Assembly: GCA_019279435.1 (NCBI GenBank) | Contig: JAAALK010000081.1 | Span: 57,837,318 to 57,901,317 of the forward strand | Length of the DNA stretch: 64,000 nucleotides | Source of the DNA: Zizania palustris | Taxonomy: Eukaryota > Streptophyta > Magnoliopsida > Poales > Poaceae | Reading direction: 5' to 3' | In this document: one piece after another, positions 34,470-45,999 of the stretch | How the letters are laid out: each line of letters opens with the position of its first letter | Position numbering within the stretch: the first letter of the stretch is position 1 | Position numbers and translations under genes: made by a program | Notes under the pieces: generated by a model | Databases searched by the model: none | The model's input: only the letters and a program-made list of their open reading frames with translations | What the model was told of the DNA's origin: nothing

Positions 34470-35230
34470 CTAAAAAGGATACACAACTCCCAAATCCTCT
34501 CGCAAACGCTCAAATGTAGACTGATCTAGGGGTTTGGTGAGAATGTCAGCCAACTGATGATGGGTATCAACATGAATAAGGTCAATGACACCTTTCTCAT
34601 ATTGATCCCTCAGAAAATGAAAGCGCACATCGATGTGTTTAGTTTTTGAATGAAGACATGGGTTTTCACCTGCACTAATCGCGCTGATGCTATCACAAAA
34701 CAAATGTACTCTAGCAGGGAAAGACAACCCAAAATCTTTCAAAGTAGAAATCATCCAAACTAAATGTGAGCAGCAGCTACATACTCATCCACTGTGGTAG
34801 AAAGCACAACTCCAGATTGTTTTCAAGAAGACCAAGAAACAAGAGACGGACCGAGAAACTGGCAAGTACCGGAAGTCGACTTGCGATCCAGCCGGCACCC
34901 ACCAAAATCAGCGTCGGAAAAGCAGACAACTCAAGAGATGATGATGCTAAATAATAAAGACTGAGATCAGGCGCATAGGTAAGGTACCTGAAAATATGCT
35001 TGACAGCCTGCCGATGAGATGTGCGTGGTGAATACTGGAAGTTGCGAAACAGAAACCAAATTGAAACCCAAATTTCCAACCAAAGCAACATTCTTCAATG
35101 AGAAATGCTCAGAAATTCGAACTGAAACAATGCCATGTACCTTCCCTTGACCATTGTTCTCGAATGTGATGTACTCCTTGGAGCTCGAGGAAGTGATCCC
35201 AAATCCATGATCCTTATGTCCTCCAGGCCC
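34470..35230 (-). pseudogene. pol: Sirevirus 2 pol remnant: protease stub joined to RNase H
   Basis: From the right, the frame carries a protease-side stretch (SSSSKEYITFENNGQG, NVALVGNLGFNLVSVSQL). At about 35037-35046 it jumps directly to the end of RT/RNase H (YSPRTSHRQAVKHIFRYL), then MISTLKDFGL, CDSISAISAGEN, KHIDVRFHFLRDQ and the C-terminus at 34470. Comparison with Sirevirus 1 implies loss of about 2.3 kb holding integrase and most of RT. Frames change several times. The element is dead. Confidence 0.85.
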
Positions 35231-37272
35231 CGATCCTGCAAAATCAATGGTCATAAGGGGGAGCAAACAGTTTGACACCAGGTTTAGCAAAAGAGCTAAA
35301 CCAATGTCGAGCCATCTGCTCAAAAGAAGGAAAGTAGAAAGAATCATAAGTGTTTGGACCAAAGCGCGTCTCAAAGCGTAGTCCTTTGTTATGCCTAAAG
35401 TCACTGCCACGAGGTCCAAAGCCATATCCAGAATGACTTGGAGCTCTGCCGGAGCGAAAACAACCCTCTAAAGCACGGGCACGAAAGCTGTCTCCTCTAC
35501 CACCACCTACAATACGTGCCCTGGCCTTTAGCCTCTCTCTGCATCGAGGGACTCTCTGTCTACCACCCTGCCGGTAGAACTGCTCCTGCCCACCTAGAGC
35601 TCTTTCTACTCTCTCAACTCGCTTCCTCCTGAAGCAGAACTCCACATGATGCCCATCTCTCTAACAAAACTCACAGTGATAGGTAGGCTTCTTGGGATGT
35701 GGTTGAGGCTTAGGTTTCTTGGGCTTGGTGGTGTTGGGTGTTGACTCTTTAGTGTGAGAGGGTCCAGGTAGAGAGTCAAGAGAAGTGTGAAGGTGCTTGG
35801 GCTTTGGCATCCAGATAGGCTTCTTGGGTGAAGCTTTAGGTTGTTCTTGGAACACTCCATCCTTGGGCTGACAGGCCTAAAAAGACTTAGTGGAGTGAGT
35901 CTTGGGATATCTCTGCTCTGGAGTCATCTTACTCCACTCCACTGCACGACTCAGGGCACTCTCAAAGTCAGCCTTGGTGTAGGTGTAACCTACTCCAAAA
36001 CCATCATGCCTCTTGAACTGCTGGATCATCATGCTGAGCTGTGGCTCTCTAGCACTCACCCAACTCAGGATCTGACGGAGGTAAGAGTTCTCATTCTGAA
36101 CATCAGCTAGCTCCTCTCTCAAGGAAGCTAGCACCTCCACTTGAGACAAGTAGATCTCACACTCTCCATCAACTTGTACAGACTTCTCAGCTTTCATCTT
36201 GATTAGTTCCAATATTAGAGACAAGCAGTTCTCACGGACAGTGGGTGAAACTGACAATGTCTAGGCTCAAGCTTAGTCTGCTCCAGCTTAGCTCTGACTC
36301 TCTCTAACTCGCCCAACTGCTCATCTCCCTTCGCTCTCAGCTCAGCTAGATTAGATAAGTGGGATCTCTACAGGGCATGACAATAGTGGCATGAGCATCT
36401 TTCAGCTCTAGCTGAGCGCTTTCAAGCTCAGTGGCCAAAGCGTCTCTCTCATCTACCCTCTTTGTGTACCTAGACTTCAGAGTCATCAGGTCACACAACA
36501 ACACCTCATAGTTAGGGTACTCACTACCCTCACCGAAGGAAGGGAAAGAAGATAGACTCTCAATATTGCCATTGGCCATGGCAAGCTCACTCTCAAGCTC
36601 ATCTATCCTTTTCTTAGCCCCTCTAAGCAGTTTCTCCCGATATTTTAACTCCTGATGGTTCTCATCAAGTAATTCAATGACTTATTGTTCATAGGAAGAT
36701 ACCTTCTCATCGTCATCGTCATCGGAGTTATCGGGGGAACCCTTATCTTCTCTATCCCCAAGAGCCATTGAGTAGATGCTCTTGCAGGATCTTTGGCTAC
36801 GGTGTGAGTTGCTCTTCGGCTTGTCCCCGAAATCCATGAAATAGAGGCCCACCGGATCATCCTTGTCCTTCCCCTTCTTGATCACGATCTCCTCATCGCT
36901 TGAGCTTGATGAAGAGGAAGAAGATGATGATCTCTTGGAGTAGCTTCTCTCCATCTCGGCGAAGAAGGCCTTTCTCATTTCTTGTGCCTGGAGGGTAGCC
37001 CAGATCTCTCGAGCAGTGTCGAGATGGCTAACGCGCTCAAACTCACTGGGACCTAAACTAGAAAACAGTATGTTCACTGCCTTTTTGTTCAGGTCATGCA
37101 AAGTGACTATCTCAACAGTAGTACGCTCTGCAGCCAAAAGCACAATAAAAGTAGAATGAAAACACATATCTCATATCCTTGAGCTCTGGCTCAATAGATA
37201 GGCTTGCATGCGAGTCTTCCAATAGTTGTAGCCAAAAACCTCAAGGGACGGAACCTTGCCAGAAGAAGTCAT
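35231..37272 (-). pseudogene. gag: Sirevirus 2 gag, broken
   Basis: The ATG at 37270-37272 starts a Gag N-terminus (EVFGYNYWKTRMQAYLLSQ) that hits TGA after about 33 codons. Further pieces follow: LDTAREIWATLQAQE, a poly-Ser tract (near 36890-36920) followed by DEEIVIKKGKDKDD, coiled-coil parts (36346-36579 and 35877-36257), a Lys/Pro-rich tract and a Cys/His motif (CEFC-DGHHVEFC) carrying an in-frame TAG at about 35661. The Arg-rich C-terminus ends near 35244. The order matches Sirevirus 1 Gag, but the UBN2-zinc-knuckle part after EIWATL is shortened. Confidence 0.85.
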
Positions 37273-37323
37273 GATCGCTACCTTTAGTTAGAACCGGTTA
37301 AGGTATGGAAAACCCCTAACCAG

Positions 37324-37335
37324 GATCTGATACCA
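37324..37335 (-). other. primer-binding site, Sirevirus 2
   Basis: The minus strand reads TGGTATCAGATC, one base off the initiator tRNA-Met complement, two bases from the LTR. Confidence 0.82.
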
Positions 37336-38773
37336 CTTATAGGATCGAGAGTAGAGACCAAGGGGGGGGGGGTGAATGAGCGCCTCAAAAATTCTTTAGA
37401 ATTGATGGCCTTCTCCCAACACCCAACGCACCTCAACAGATAACCAAAATTTGAGACCAAAAAACATAGATGAAAATAGAGCTATCACTCTCCTATCAAA
37501 TATGATGTGATGTGACAGTCTGAGAGATCATAAGCACTAAAATTTATCTAACCTAAAAATGACTGGTGTCCTAATCGAAGAGACACAACAAAAGTGCTTA
37601 AATGCATATCAACAATAACCATCACATGCATTTAATCAGTAAAAATAAATGCAGATGATAATATGTGCTCACAGATGAATCAAAATGCACTAAAGATACA
37701 AAGATACATCAATAGCCATTCATAGTGCTATCTAAAATAAAACTTTTGCAGTAATTAAATATATCTAGAAAATTAATGCAAGTGCACATGAAACGAAGAA
37801 GGAAAAAATTACTGTGCTAACAAAACCAAAAATCAAATCGTCATTTCAAACAAACTAATCATACTCAACCAGATTGAAATTTTCTATTGAAACTACGTAA
37901 TACAAAAGCACAGGAAACAACCAGCCTAGAGAAATTAATCCTGTCCTGCACGTGAAACGAGGAGAACCTGATGTTGCTTCTGTTGGTCGGAGGAAATCCT
38001 AGGCGAGGAGCTAAGTGCTCTATGTAGAAAATCTTGGGCGCAACTCAAGCATCATGCGCCAACACAGAGACGCCTAGAACCTTCCGCCGTTCCGCATCTT
38101 CACGAGCTGCTGCACTGGATGCAGGAATTAATCCTTTGGACCGTGAGCACTGTGCGTGTGCACAACGAGCTACTGCATAGAAAAGCATGTAGAGGCTGGC
38201 TCCCCACACGCACGTTTCGGCGGTGTCCAAGCCGGCGGCGGCGAAGACAAACAAGAGGCAAAAGGTTTCAGAACTCCGCTATATTTTTTCTATTAAGTGA
38301 GTTAAGGAAACCCTTGGGGATTGGGGCCCTATTTATAGGCAGCCCAATAAATCAGTAAAATCCCAATATACCCTTAGGGTTTTTTACAGACACTGAAATA
38401 AACTAGAAAAGACCAAAATGCCCTTAGGATTTTTACAGATTCGACTAACACGGACTGTGGGCCTAAAAGGCAAAATAGTAAAATCCTAACTAAAAGTAAC
38501 TTGTCCTGACACGGAGCTTTCATAGCAGCTACGGCTTCGCTTCAGGACCATCGGATCTCTGATGGGTGGTCTAGATAGTTGCATCGGTTTTATGCCAAAA
38601 TCGACAAAGCGTCCACTATCTTTGCACCGGGTACCCAGATTGGGTCGGCCCGATTCCATTGCTCCCTTAGCTCGGCAATCGCTTGCCGTCCGTTTACCTA
38701 GGTAAAACCCGGTAAATAGACCAACGGATCCCATGTCGTTCCTGGCCAATGTACTCGGATTGGGCCGGCCCAC

Positions 38774-39756
38774 CACTACAACAAAACAGGCAACTTCCGT
38801 CGGCCAAAGCCGACGGAAGTTAGCCATTTCCCGACGGAAGAAGCCTACTTCCGTCGGCAAAACGCTATCTTCCGTCGGCCTTTGGCCGACGGAAGCGCGG
38901 CGACGGAAGTTAGGTAACTTCCGTCGGCCGCCGACGGAAGTTACCTAACTTCCGTCGGCTTCACGTGGCCGACGGAAGTTAGCCCGAACTCTGCCACGTC
39001 AGCAGAGGGGGCGCTAACTTCCGTCGGCCAGGCTGGCCGACGGAAGTTAGGGGCAGCTAACTTCCGTCGGCCATGGCCATAGCCGACGGAAGTTATCCTT
39101 TCTGCCCACGTGGCCGAAACCAGCTAACTTCCGTCGGCTATGGTCAAAGCCGACGGAAGTTACCTGGTATTTTTTTTTATTTTTTCCTGGTTCCCCTACT
39201 CACACTCACATCCAACCACAATTTCACATACATTCACAATACACATCCAAAATAGCGGGCGGGCGGCGGCGGGCGGGCGGGCGGGCGGGCGGGCGGGCGG
39301 GCGGCGGCGGCCGGGCGGGCAGCGGCGCGGCGCGGCGCGGCGGCGCCCGAGGCGGCGAGTGCGGGCGGCGGCGGGAGGCGGCGAGGGCGGGAGGCGGCGG
39401 CGGGCTGCTGGGCGCGGGAGGCGGCGGCGGCGTGGGCGCGTACAGGGAGTTAGGTCTCCCTGTACGCGCGCGCGGTTGGGAAAAGGGCGACCTAACTTCC
39501 GTCGGCCAGCATTAAAGCCGACGGAAGTTAGCTAACTTCCGTCGGCTTTAGTTCTGGCCGACGGAAGTTAGGGGGATCCGGACGGCCGCGGAAAAACCCC
39601 GCTAACTTCCGTCGGCCACTGTCAGAAGCCGACGGAAGTTAAGTTAACTTCCGTCGGCTCGTGGAGGCCGACGGAAGTTATTTAACTTCCGTCGGCTTGC
39701 CCAAAAGCCGACGGAAGTTAACTTGGCCGACGAAAGACTTCTGTTTTGGTGTAGTG
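38774..39756. mobile_element. non-autonomous CACTA-type element with CCGTCGGC foldback arrays
   Basis: The ends are CACTACAACAAAACAGG and its complement CTGTTTTGGTGTAGTG, with TSD CAC (38771-38773 and 39757-39759). Both flanks consist of many copies of CTAACTTCCGTCGGC and its complement in alternating orientation, separated by short spacers. The centre (about 39255-39440) is an extreme GGGC/GGC repeat. There is no transposase; it would depend on a CACTA transposase in trans. Open frames inside are repeat-derived. Confidence 0.9.
39255..39440 (+). repeat. G-rich low-complexity core with G-quadruplex potential
   Basis: Consecutive GGGC and GGC units include at least ten GGG runs spaced by one base between about 39256 and 39305. 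A long G-rich open frame across it codes only Gly/Arg/Ala repeats. Confidence 0.8.
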
Positions 39757-40113
39757 CACCCCTCTGCCCGGAAGTCGCTTGCCGCCCGTGTACCAGAGTC
39801 ACACACGGGCCAAGACACGACAGGTCTCGACTCCTCTTCGTATCCTCTCTCTCTCCATCGTTGAATTCCGTTGACAATCACTCATCACTTCTTGAGCCAT
39901 GAGGCTCATGATCTTCAACATGGCTCCTCAAGAATTTGTAGAGCCAGAGCCCACCATGAATGCCTCATAGTCAAAGGAAGTCAAAGGAGGTCCGGTCAAT
40001 GATGGTCAAAGTAACCCATCCGTTACAACATGGTTAGATGTGAAGGAGCCGCAAATAAGAAGATGAAGATTATCCAAAATCTATTATGACAGATTACTTG
40101 AAAGACAAGTCTC

Positions 40114-40124
40114 CAGACTATAAA
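40114..40124 (+). promoter_or_regulatory. TATA box in Gypsy-family solo LTR
   Basis: ACTATAAATATG follows GACAAGTCTCCAGA. The paralogous LTR has CTATAAATGTG after the same context near 49068. Confidence 0.5.
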
Positions 40125-41012
40125 TATGTATCCCTTAGATTAGAAACACACATCTCTGTTAAACAACTACTCGTCACATTGCCACACTTGGCTTCCCAAG
40201 GTTAATCCCCGTGGGATTTGGCATTCGGAGCTGGGCTGCATCGTCGTTCTGATCTCCAACGAAGAGGTGAGTCCGCCACCCCGACGATCGTATCAACTAG
40301 GTCAGTGTCTTCACGGCTGTATCAATTTGATCTCTTGAAGATATTAGCTGAAATAGTATGATCGTTGATTTATCGTGGTGTATTGGCTAGGTCTAAGGTT
40401 GCATCAGATTGATCTCTTAGATTGATGTGATCTAGGTGTGGTAGTTTGATGCTTCATCGGTTCAGGCTAAAATTTCTTGCTATTGTATCTTTTTCATGAT
40501 GTATATCGTTCATCTAAATAAAGCATGCCCGATACTTTAACATATTATTAAGATCATCGTGATTAGCTACTATTTTGGTTAGGTCTGATCTAGTTATTGT
40601 GATGATTTTCATGATATAGACATGTTATCTGGCACATTTTATTTATTTCTGTCAGAGTACAAACCGATAGATTATCTTCAATTCAATGCCATGTTATCGA
40701 AAAGCGCTCATCGGCTCATACATGTAAACTACCTATCTCATTGGCCGATGGCATGCTTGCTCGATCGCTCTGCCCGTGGTCACCGGCCATAGCATAATCG
40801 TCCACGATTATCCCCATACTTATCATGGTCATCGGCTTGATAGCCAATTGACTATGCTATTAACGCTATTATCTATATTTCCTTATCAGTTGTAGGGTCA
40901 AACTTATTGGCACGCCTAGAACCCTTTTTCTAATAATGTTGGACCTGCACTGGAGTTAAGCAGATCTCCTAGGCCACACGTGTGTCAAAGTATGACAAAA
41001 AACACACCAACA

Positions 41013-41125
41013 ATATTCTACACAGTTGACCAGAACATTGGTGTTCGTATTGATGCCTACAACAACAACAATGTAAAGAGCACATATTACGATCAAATAG
41101 AGAGATTTAGGAACTTTACTACGTA
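41013..41125 (+). pseudogene. TNP2 transposase, C-terminal piece
   Basis: After the solo LTR the frame reads FYTVDQNIGVRIDAYNNNN and STYYDQIERF, the familiar GVRIDA...YYG-IE region that follows INGY.F in TNP2 proteins. The frame ends at TAG near 41127. The usual last part is lacking. Confidence 0.85.
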
Positions 41126-42492
41126 GGGTTCAAGGTCAAAGATTTGGCGGCGCAGTCATCGAAAGGATCATTCACTGCTGCAGGGGAGTACGATGAGCTA
41201 ACAACTTCTCTTGCCAACCTAGAGCACCCTGGTCACGTGCGGGGCGTCTCTAGCTCGCAAGGCTGGAAGCATGGTTTTTCGAACAATACTGACATGTATA
41301 AAAAGCAAAGAATATCTAAGCAAATCAATGTGGAGGTGCTCTCTACGAAGATCAAGAGAGATCTATACACATATATCGCAAGTAGGTTAGCTCGACAGGG
41401 TATTATCCTTGAAGACCAAGCTTCAATTGATAGCCCTCCTTGTGCCATTAAGAGAAACTGTGCATTAAGAGAGGTTGAGTAGCAATTGACATGCAGTGGT
41501 TTGGATGACACCATCGACCGGCTAACTAAACCAACCATGTGCAATCTTATCACAAAACCCATAGGAGTTTAGATTGAGGTGGCAAGGGTTGTCATCTTTC
41601 CATATCAACATGCGATACACAACTTGCCGATAAATGAGGGATATATAGTGGTGTCTATTGATTTTGTGCACCCCAGCGTGGAAGACATCCCATTGCTTAT
41701 TCCTCCGAATGACAAAATCACCGCCCTTCGCACTGCCCATCTCATAAGTGTACAATGGAAACATGGTGATATTTTGGTCGATGCCGAGAACCTCTAGCTG
41801 CTCAACCAAGCTAGTGCTCAACCTTGTACTACTAACCTCCAGCTTCTCAGTCACCTATTGTTGTTGTGCCTATTGCAACTGCACCTATTGAGCAAGGTGA
41901 AAATACTGTCACCATGCCACCACCAAATAAGCCAATGATTGTAAACAAACAAACAAAGAAGGTTGATGCAAAAAATACTCTCAAAGTGGTGAAGCCTAAG
42001 GTGGCGTCAGACTGGACTCTTCCACATTCTAAGTACAAATAAGGCAAGAACATGTTGTCTCAAGATTAGCTAAGAAGGGGAGGACAAGCCTTAATGGACC
42101 TCCATACATTCAACGATCTATACAATCTTATTAACTTGGATGCTCTTGACATCAGCTTGCTACAGTGCTGGACAATGTAAGTCACTTAATATATATTTAT
42201 ATTAAAGTCGGCATGTCATTATGTGGTTTTAACTACTCTTTCATATGTGCAGGATAATGTGCCAAGAAAGCAAGAATCAAGCATTCAAATTTCTAGATCC
42301 ATTGATGTTAGCAATGTCAACAATCAAGAGTGATAGGAAGTCATGCGTCGACTACCTATTTAAGTTAATCACCACATACATCGCAAGAGAGAAACATATA
42401 ATAGGCATACACCACTTGAATGGACATTATGTGCTACTACTCATCGCCCACAAGTGGAAGATCGTATGGTATATTGACTTAGCAATACAAAA
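41126..42492 (+). pseudogene. CACTA second ORF with Ulp1-like (C48) domain, first part
   Basis: EHPGHVRGVSSSQGWKHGF matches the start of the second ORF common in grass CACTA elements. A domain around 41570-41790 follows (VARVVIFPYQ, EGYIVVSIDFVHPS, plus a TAG before it). The section 41830-42175 has further stops. An intron with GTAAGT...GTGCAG borders (42177-42252) is visible. After it MCQESKNQAFKFLDP and HHLNGHYVLLLIAHKWKIVWYIDLA resemble the His-containing part of Ulp1-type cysteine proteases. It is cut at 42492 by a Sirevirus LTR and continues at 47946. Confidence 0.75.
42177..42252 (+). other. probable intron in CACTA second ORF
   Basis: GTAAGT at 42177 and a pyrimidine-rich TATGTGCAG acceptor ending at 42252 join two coding pieces (CWTM and MCQESK) with continuous family resemblance. 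Confidence 0.6.
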
Positions 42493-43554
42493 TGTAGGAT
42501 CGAGAATAGCGACCAGAGGAGGGTGAATGGGCACCTTAATAAATTCTTTCGAATAGATGACCTTCCCTTAACACCCAACGCTCCTCTAAAAATAACTAGC
42601 GAAAGCAAACAAATTCTCACACCGAAATCATAGATGAAAGCCTAGTGATATCACTCTCCTGTCATATATGATATGATACTACAACCTTATAGATCATAAG
42701 CACTAAAAACAATCTAGCATCCAAAAAGCAACGAGTGTCCTAATTAATAAAACACCAAAACAGTGCTTACAAGCAGATTAAACCTACTCACAAATCGAAC
42801 AACAATTCAACAAGCTTTGTACTAAATCATAGGCATTTCATCTGGCTAAAACAGAATACTCACAGACAATATGCATCTAACTCAAGACAAATAAATATGC
42901 ATTTTAGGAAAACATGCACAAATGTATCACAAGTATTTAATTTGTCAAATATTAAACACCAGAACTAAATAACCTTACAGTAATTTAAATTAACAATTTA
43001 ATTTCAAGTGAGCAAAGTTCTTACCTTTCTTCATATGTGAAGAAACAAATGGAGTGCAGTGGACTTCGTTGTGATCGAGACGCTGTGTTTGATCTTCCCT
43101 CCTGACGACTTTTGCAGTCCTTTCATGCCTGGCTGCCTTGGTTGAACGAGCGTATGCGCAAACAGCGCCGAAACACGCAGATGACGACGGCTCCTTGTGT
43201 CGATGTGTGTTGGGCTCTAGCCACTACCGAAAACTTAAAGTTCACCGAGTGTTCCACGATTTGCCGAGTGCAATATCTCGGGTACTCGGCAAAGCATAAT
43301 TTAATGAGTGTTTTTTAAAAAACACTCGGCGAACTTTAAACACTCGGCGAATCAATTCTTTGCCAAGTGTCCTCAGAAACATACAATCGGCAAAGCTGTA
43401 GAGTAACGGGCGTTCCGACGGCGTGTTCGAGCGGATAAATTTTTTCTTTTCGCCTTTTCCGAGTGCTTTTTAAAAAACACTCGGCAAAGACAGTGGTTTT
43501 GCCGAGTGTTTTCTGAAAAAACACGCAAACCCAAAATAGTATTTATTTTGTGTA

Positions 43555-45850
43555 AAACGTTGTTTCGAGCCTATTTGATGTTTGCAATTTGCTTTTAGAT
43601 TGAATTTTTTTTATACAATCAAAATACAACATATCTTATCTAATTTAAAATTTTGGTATTTTTTTGGGTCAGTTTACGATTTTTAATTTATTAAGTGTAT
43701 TTCTAGGATTTAAATTGAAATAAGTGAAATTTGAACTGCAAGTGCCTGAAATAATTATCAAAAAAATATAGAAAAATCATATTCATGTTTTTGAGTCTAT
43801 TTGTACTTATTATATAATAAATTTAAAGATATTACTAAAAATATAGGTTACGACACTTGATCGGCAACATGGTGTTTTATAGTTTTTTAATTCTAAAAAA
43901 ATCAAGTGAAGTCTAAAAAAGACGAAACTTATCACGGTGTTATGTTATGATACATATATACTGTGATAAAAATTTAAAAATGTTTAGATAATTTTTTCAT
44001 GTAGGATGTTAAGAAAGTGGAGATTCTCCGAGGTCAAATTAAGTTTTAGAGAAGAAATGAGGAAGGTTTGTAAGCAAATTGTAGTTAAATTCTCGTTTGA
44101 ACTCAAAACTTTTTATACAATGAAAATACAATATAACTTATATAATTTAATATTTTGGTATTTTTCTGGGTCAGTTTACTATTTTTAATTCATTAAGTGT
44201 GTTTCTACGATTTAAATTGAAATAAGTGAAATTTGAACTACAAGTGCCCGAAATAATTATCAAACAATTATAGAAAAATCATATTCATGTTTTTGAGTCT
44301 ATTTGTACTTATTATACAATAAATTTAAAGATATTACTAAAAATATAGGTTACGACACTCGATCGGCAACATGGTGTTTTATAGTTTTTTAATTCTAAAA
44401 AAATCATGTGAAGTCTAAAAAAGACGAAACTTGTCACGGTGTTATGTTATGATACATATATACTGTGTGTTGGCGTAAAAGATTACGCTAACAGGTTTCT
44501 GTAAATTAGAAACTAACAAACGAAGTGTTTGCGAAGTGAACTGTTCTAAGCCTCCGAAAGGATAACAACTTAGAATAGTTCGAATGTGTGTATTGAATAA
44601 CTTGTATTCGGTCCCTATTACAGGGTGAAATGGGGGGTATTTATAGGCCCAAACATTAAGGAAAAGACATATTTACCCCTCTATTACAACCGATATAGTG
44701 GAAACTATTCGGTACCCTTAATAGGGCTAAGATGGTAAAAGACTAATCTAATGAGAAAGGAGATAAGTCTTCCATCTTAGCTGGCAAAAAATATCTCAAA
44801 GAGCCTTAGTTCGAAGATATACTCCGAACCAAGGTCTATCTTCAGGCTTCGAGCTTGATCCAGGACATCTCCGAAGATGCATGTTTGGAAACCTTCGAAT
44901 CCATTATCTGCCTTTATCTTGTTACTGCAATAACCCTGAGGATGAAATATTTTCCCCCAACACTGTGATAAAAATTTAAAAAGTTTTAGAGAATTTTTTC
45001 ATGTAGGATGTTAAGAAAGCGGAGATTCTTCGAATATGAATTAGGTTTTAGAGAAGGAATGAGGAAGGTTTGTAAGAAAATTGTAGTTAAATTCTCGTTT
45101 GAACTTGAAACTTTTTATACAATGAAAATACAACATAAATTATCTAATTTAAAATTTTGGTATTTTTCTGGGTAAGTTTAATATTTTTAATTCATTAAGT
45201 GTGTTTCTAGGATTTAAATTGAAATAAGTGAAATTTGAACTACAAGTGCCTGAAATAATTATCAAACAATTATAGAAAAATCATATTCATGTTTTTGAGT
45301 CTATTTGTACTTATTATACAATAAATTTAAAGATATTACTAAAAATATAGGTTACGACACTCGATCGGCAACATGGTGTTTTATAGTTTTTTAATTCTAA
45401 AAAAAATCATGTGAAGTCTAAAAAAGACGAAACTTGTCACGGTGTTATGTTATGATACATATATACTGTGATAAAAATTTAAAAAGTTTTAGAGAATTTT
45501 TTCATGTAGGATGTTAAGAAAGCGGAGATTCTCCGAATATGAATTAGGTTTTAGAGAAGGAATGAGGAAGGTTTAGAAGTAAATTGTAGTTAAATTCTCG
45601 TTTGAACTTGAAACTTTTTATACAATGAAAATACAACATAACTTATCTAATTTAAAATTTTGGTATTTTTCTGGGTCTATTTACTATTTTTAATTCATTA
45701 AGTGTGTTTTAACGATTTAAATTGAAATAAGTGGAATTTGAACTACAAGTGCCTGAAATAATTATCAAAAAATATAGAAAAATCATATTCATGTTATTGA
45801 ATCTATTTTTAGTCATTACTCTTTAAATTTGAAAATATTTAACAAAAACT
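43555..45850 (+). repeat. tandem array, about 502-bp unit, four copies
   Basis: The marker ACAATGAAAATACAA occurs near 43613 (as ACAATCAAAATACAA), 44117, 45118 and 45620. The spacings are 504, 501 after subtracting the inserted solo LTR and its TSD, and 502. The units share ACACTTGATCGGCAACATGG and TGTTATGTTATGATACATAT. The first unit is the most diverged and the last is cut short. No coding potential is evident. Confidence 0.88.
44468..44962 (-). mobile_element. solo LTR of the Retand-like Gypsy family
   Basis: It runs from TGTTGGCGTAAAAG to TTTCCCCCAACA with an exact TSD, CTGTG (44463-44467 and 44963-44967). At 495 bp it matches, in reverse orientation, the LTR at 50166-50660. A TATA box (CCTATAAATACC on minus) is at 44637-44648. 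Confidence 0.95.
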
Positions 45851-45999
45851 ATCAATAAAATAATGAAAATATTTTTAGCCCAAATAAAAATTGTTTGCTG
45901 AGTATCATATCTGAAACACTCGGCAAACTTGGGCACTAGACATTTTTTCCTGCGCGCTCTTGACCAAAATTTGGAAGATTCCCGCCTAATCCGAAAAGA

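Larger units (their letters stand above)
19086..39930 (-). mobile_element. Ty1/Copia Sirevirus 2, old, with internal deletion and two nested insertions
   Basis: The ends are TGTAGGACCGAGAG (19086) and GGCTCCTCA (39930), with flanks AGATT (19081-19085) and AGAAT (39931-39935). It is on the minus strand. The 3' LTR (19086-33077) is split by the Tekay element 19694-32106. The 5' LTR (37338-39930) is split by a small CACTA-type element. PBS, gag remnants, a protease stub and an RNase H remnant are present; integrase and most of RT are deleted. It differs from Sirevirus 1 in LTR sequence and is a separate family. Confidence 0.9.
37338..39930 (-). repeat. Sirevirus 2, 5' LTR, split by a CACTA-type element
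   Basis: About 1.6 kb remains after removing 38774-39756 and one TSD. The LTR begins TATAGGATCGAGAG on the plus strand and ends GGCTCCTCA. A run of ten or more G at about 37366 expands the GGGGGTGAATG motif. TATA (CCTATAAATA, minus) is at about 38329-38339. Confidence 0.88.
19070..41012 (+). mobile_element. solo LTR of a Ty3/Gypsy family, interrupted by Sirevirus 2
   Basis: The first 16 bases (19070-19085, TGTTGACGACAAGATT) and 39931-41012 together make one LTR of about 1.1 kb. It aligns with the LTR at 48847-49979, whose start is TGTTGATGCTAAGATT, and ends in CACCAACA like that copy. The flanks are GTATT (19065-19069) and ATATT (41013-41017), a TSD with one mismatch. TNP2 homology continues across it (GYVF...YTVDQ). 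No internal region is present, so it is a solo LTR formed by LTR-LTR recombination. The Sirevirus insertion came later. Confidence 0.85.

Noticed and set aside
39140..39535. 131-codon Gly/Arg-rich frame
   Set aside because: It is a translation of the GGGC simple repeat inside a CACTA-type foldback element.
43555..45850. CRISPR-like spacing of repeats
   Set aside because: The units are 502 bp with no distinct spacers, in a eukaryotic transposon.
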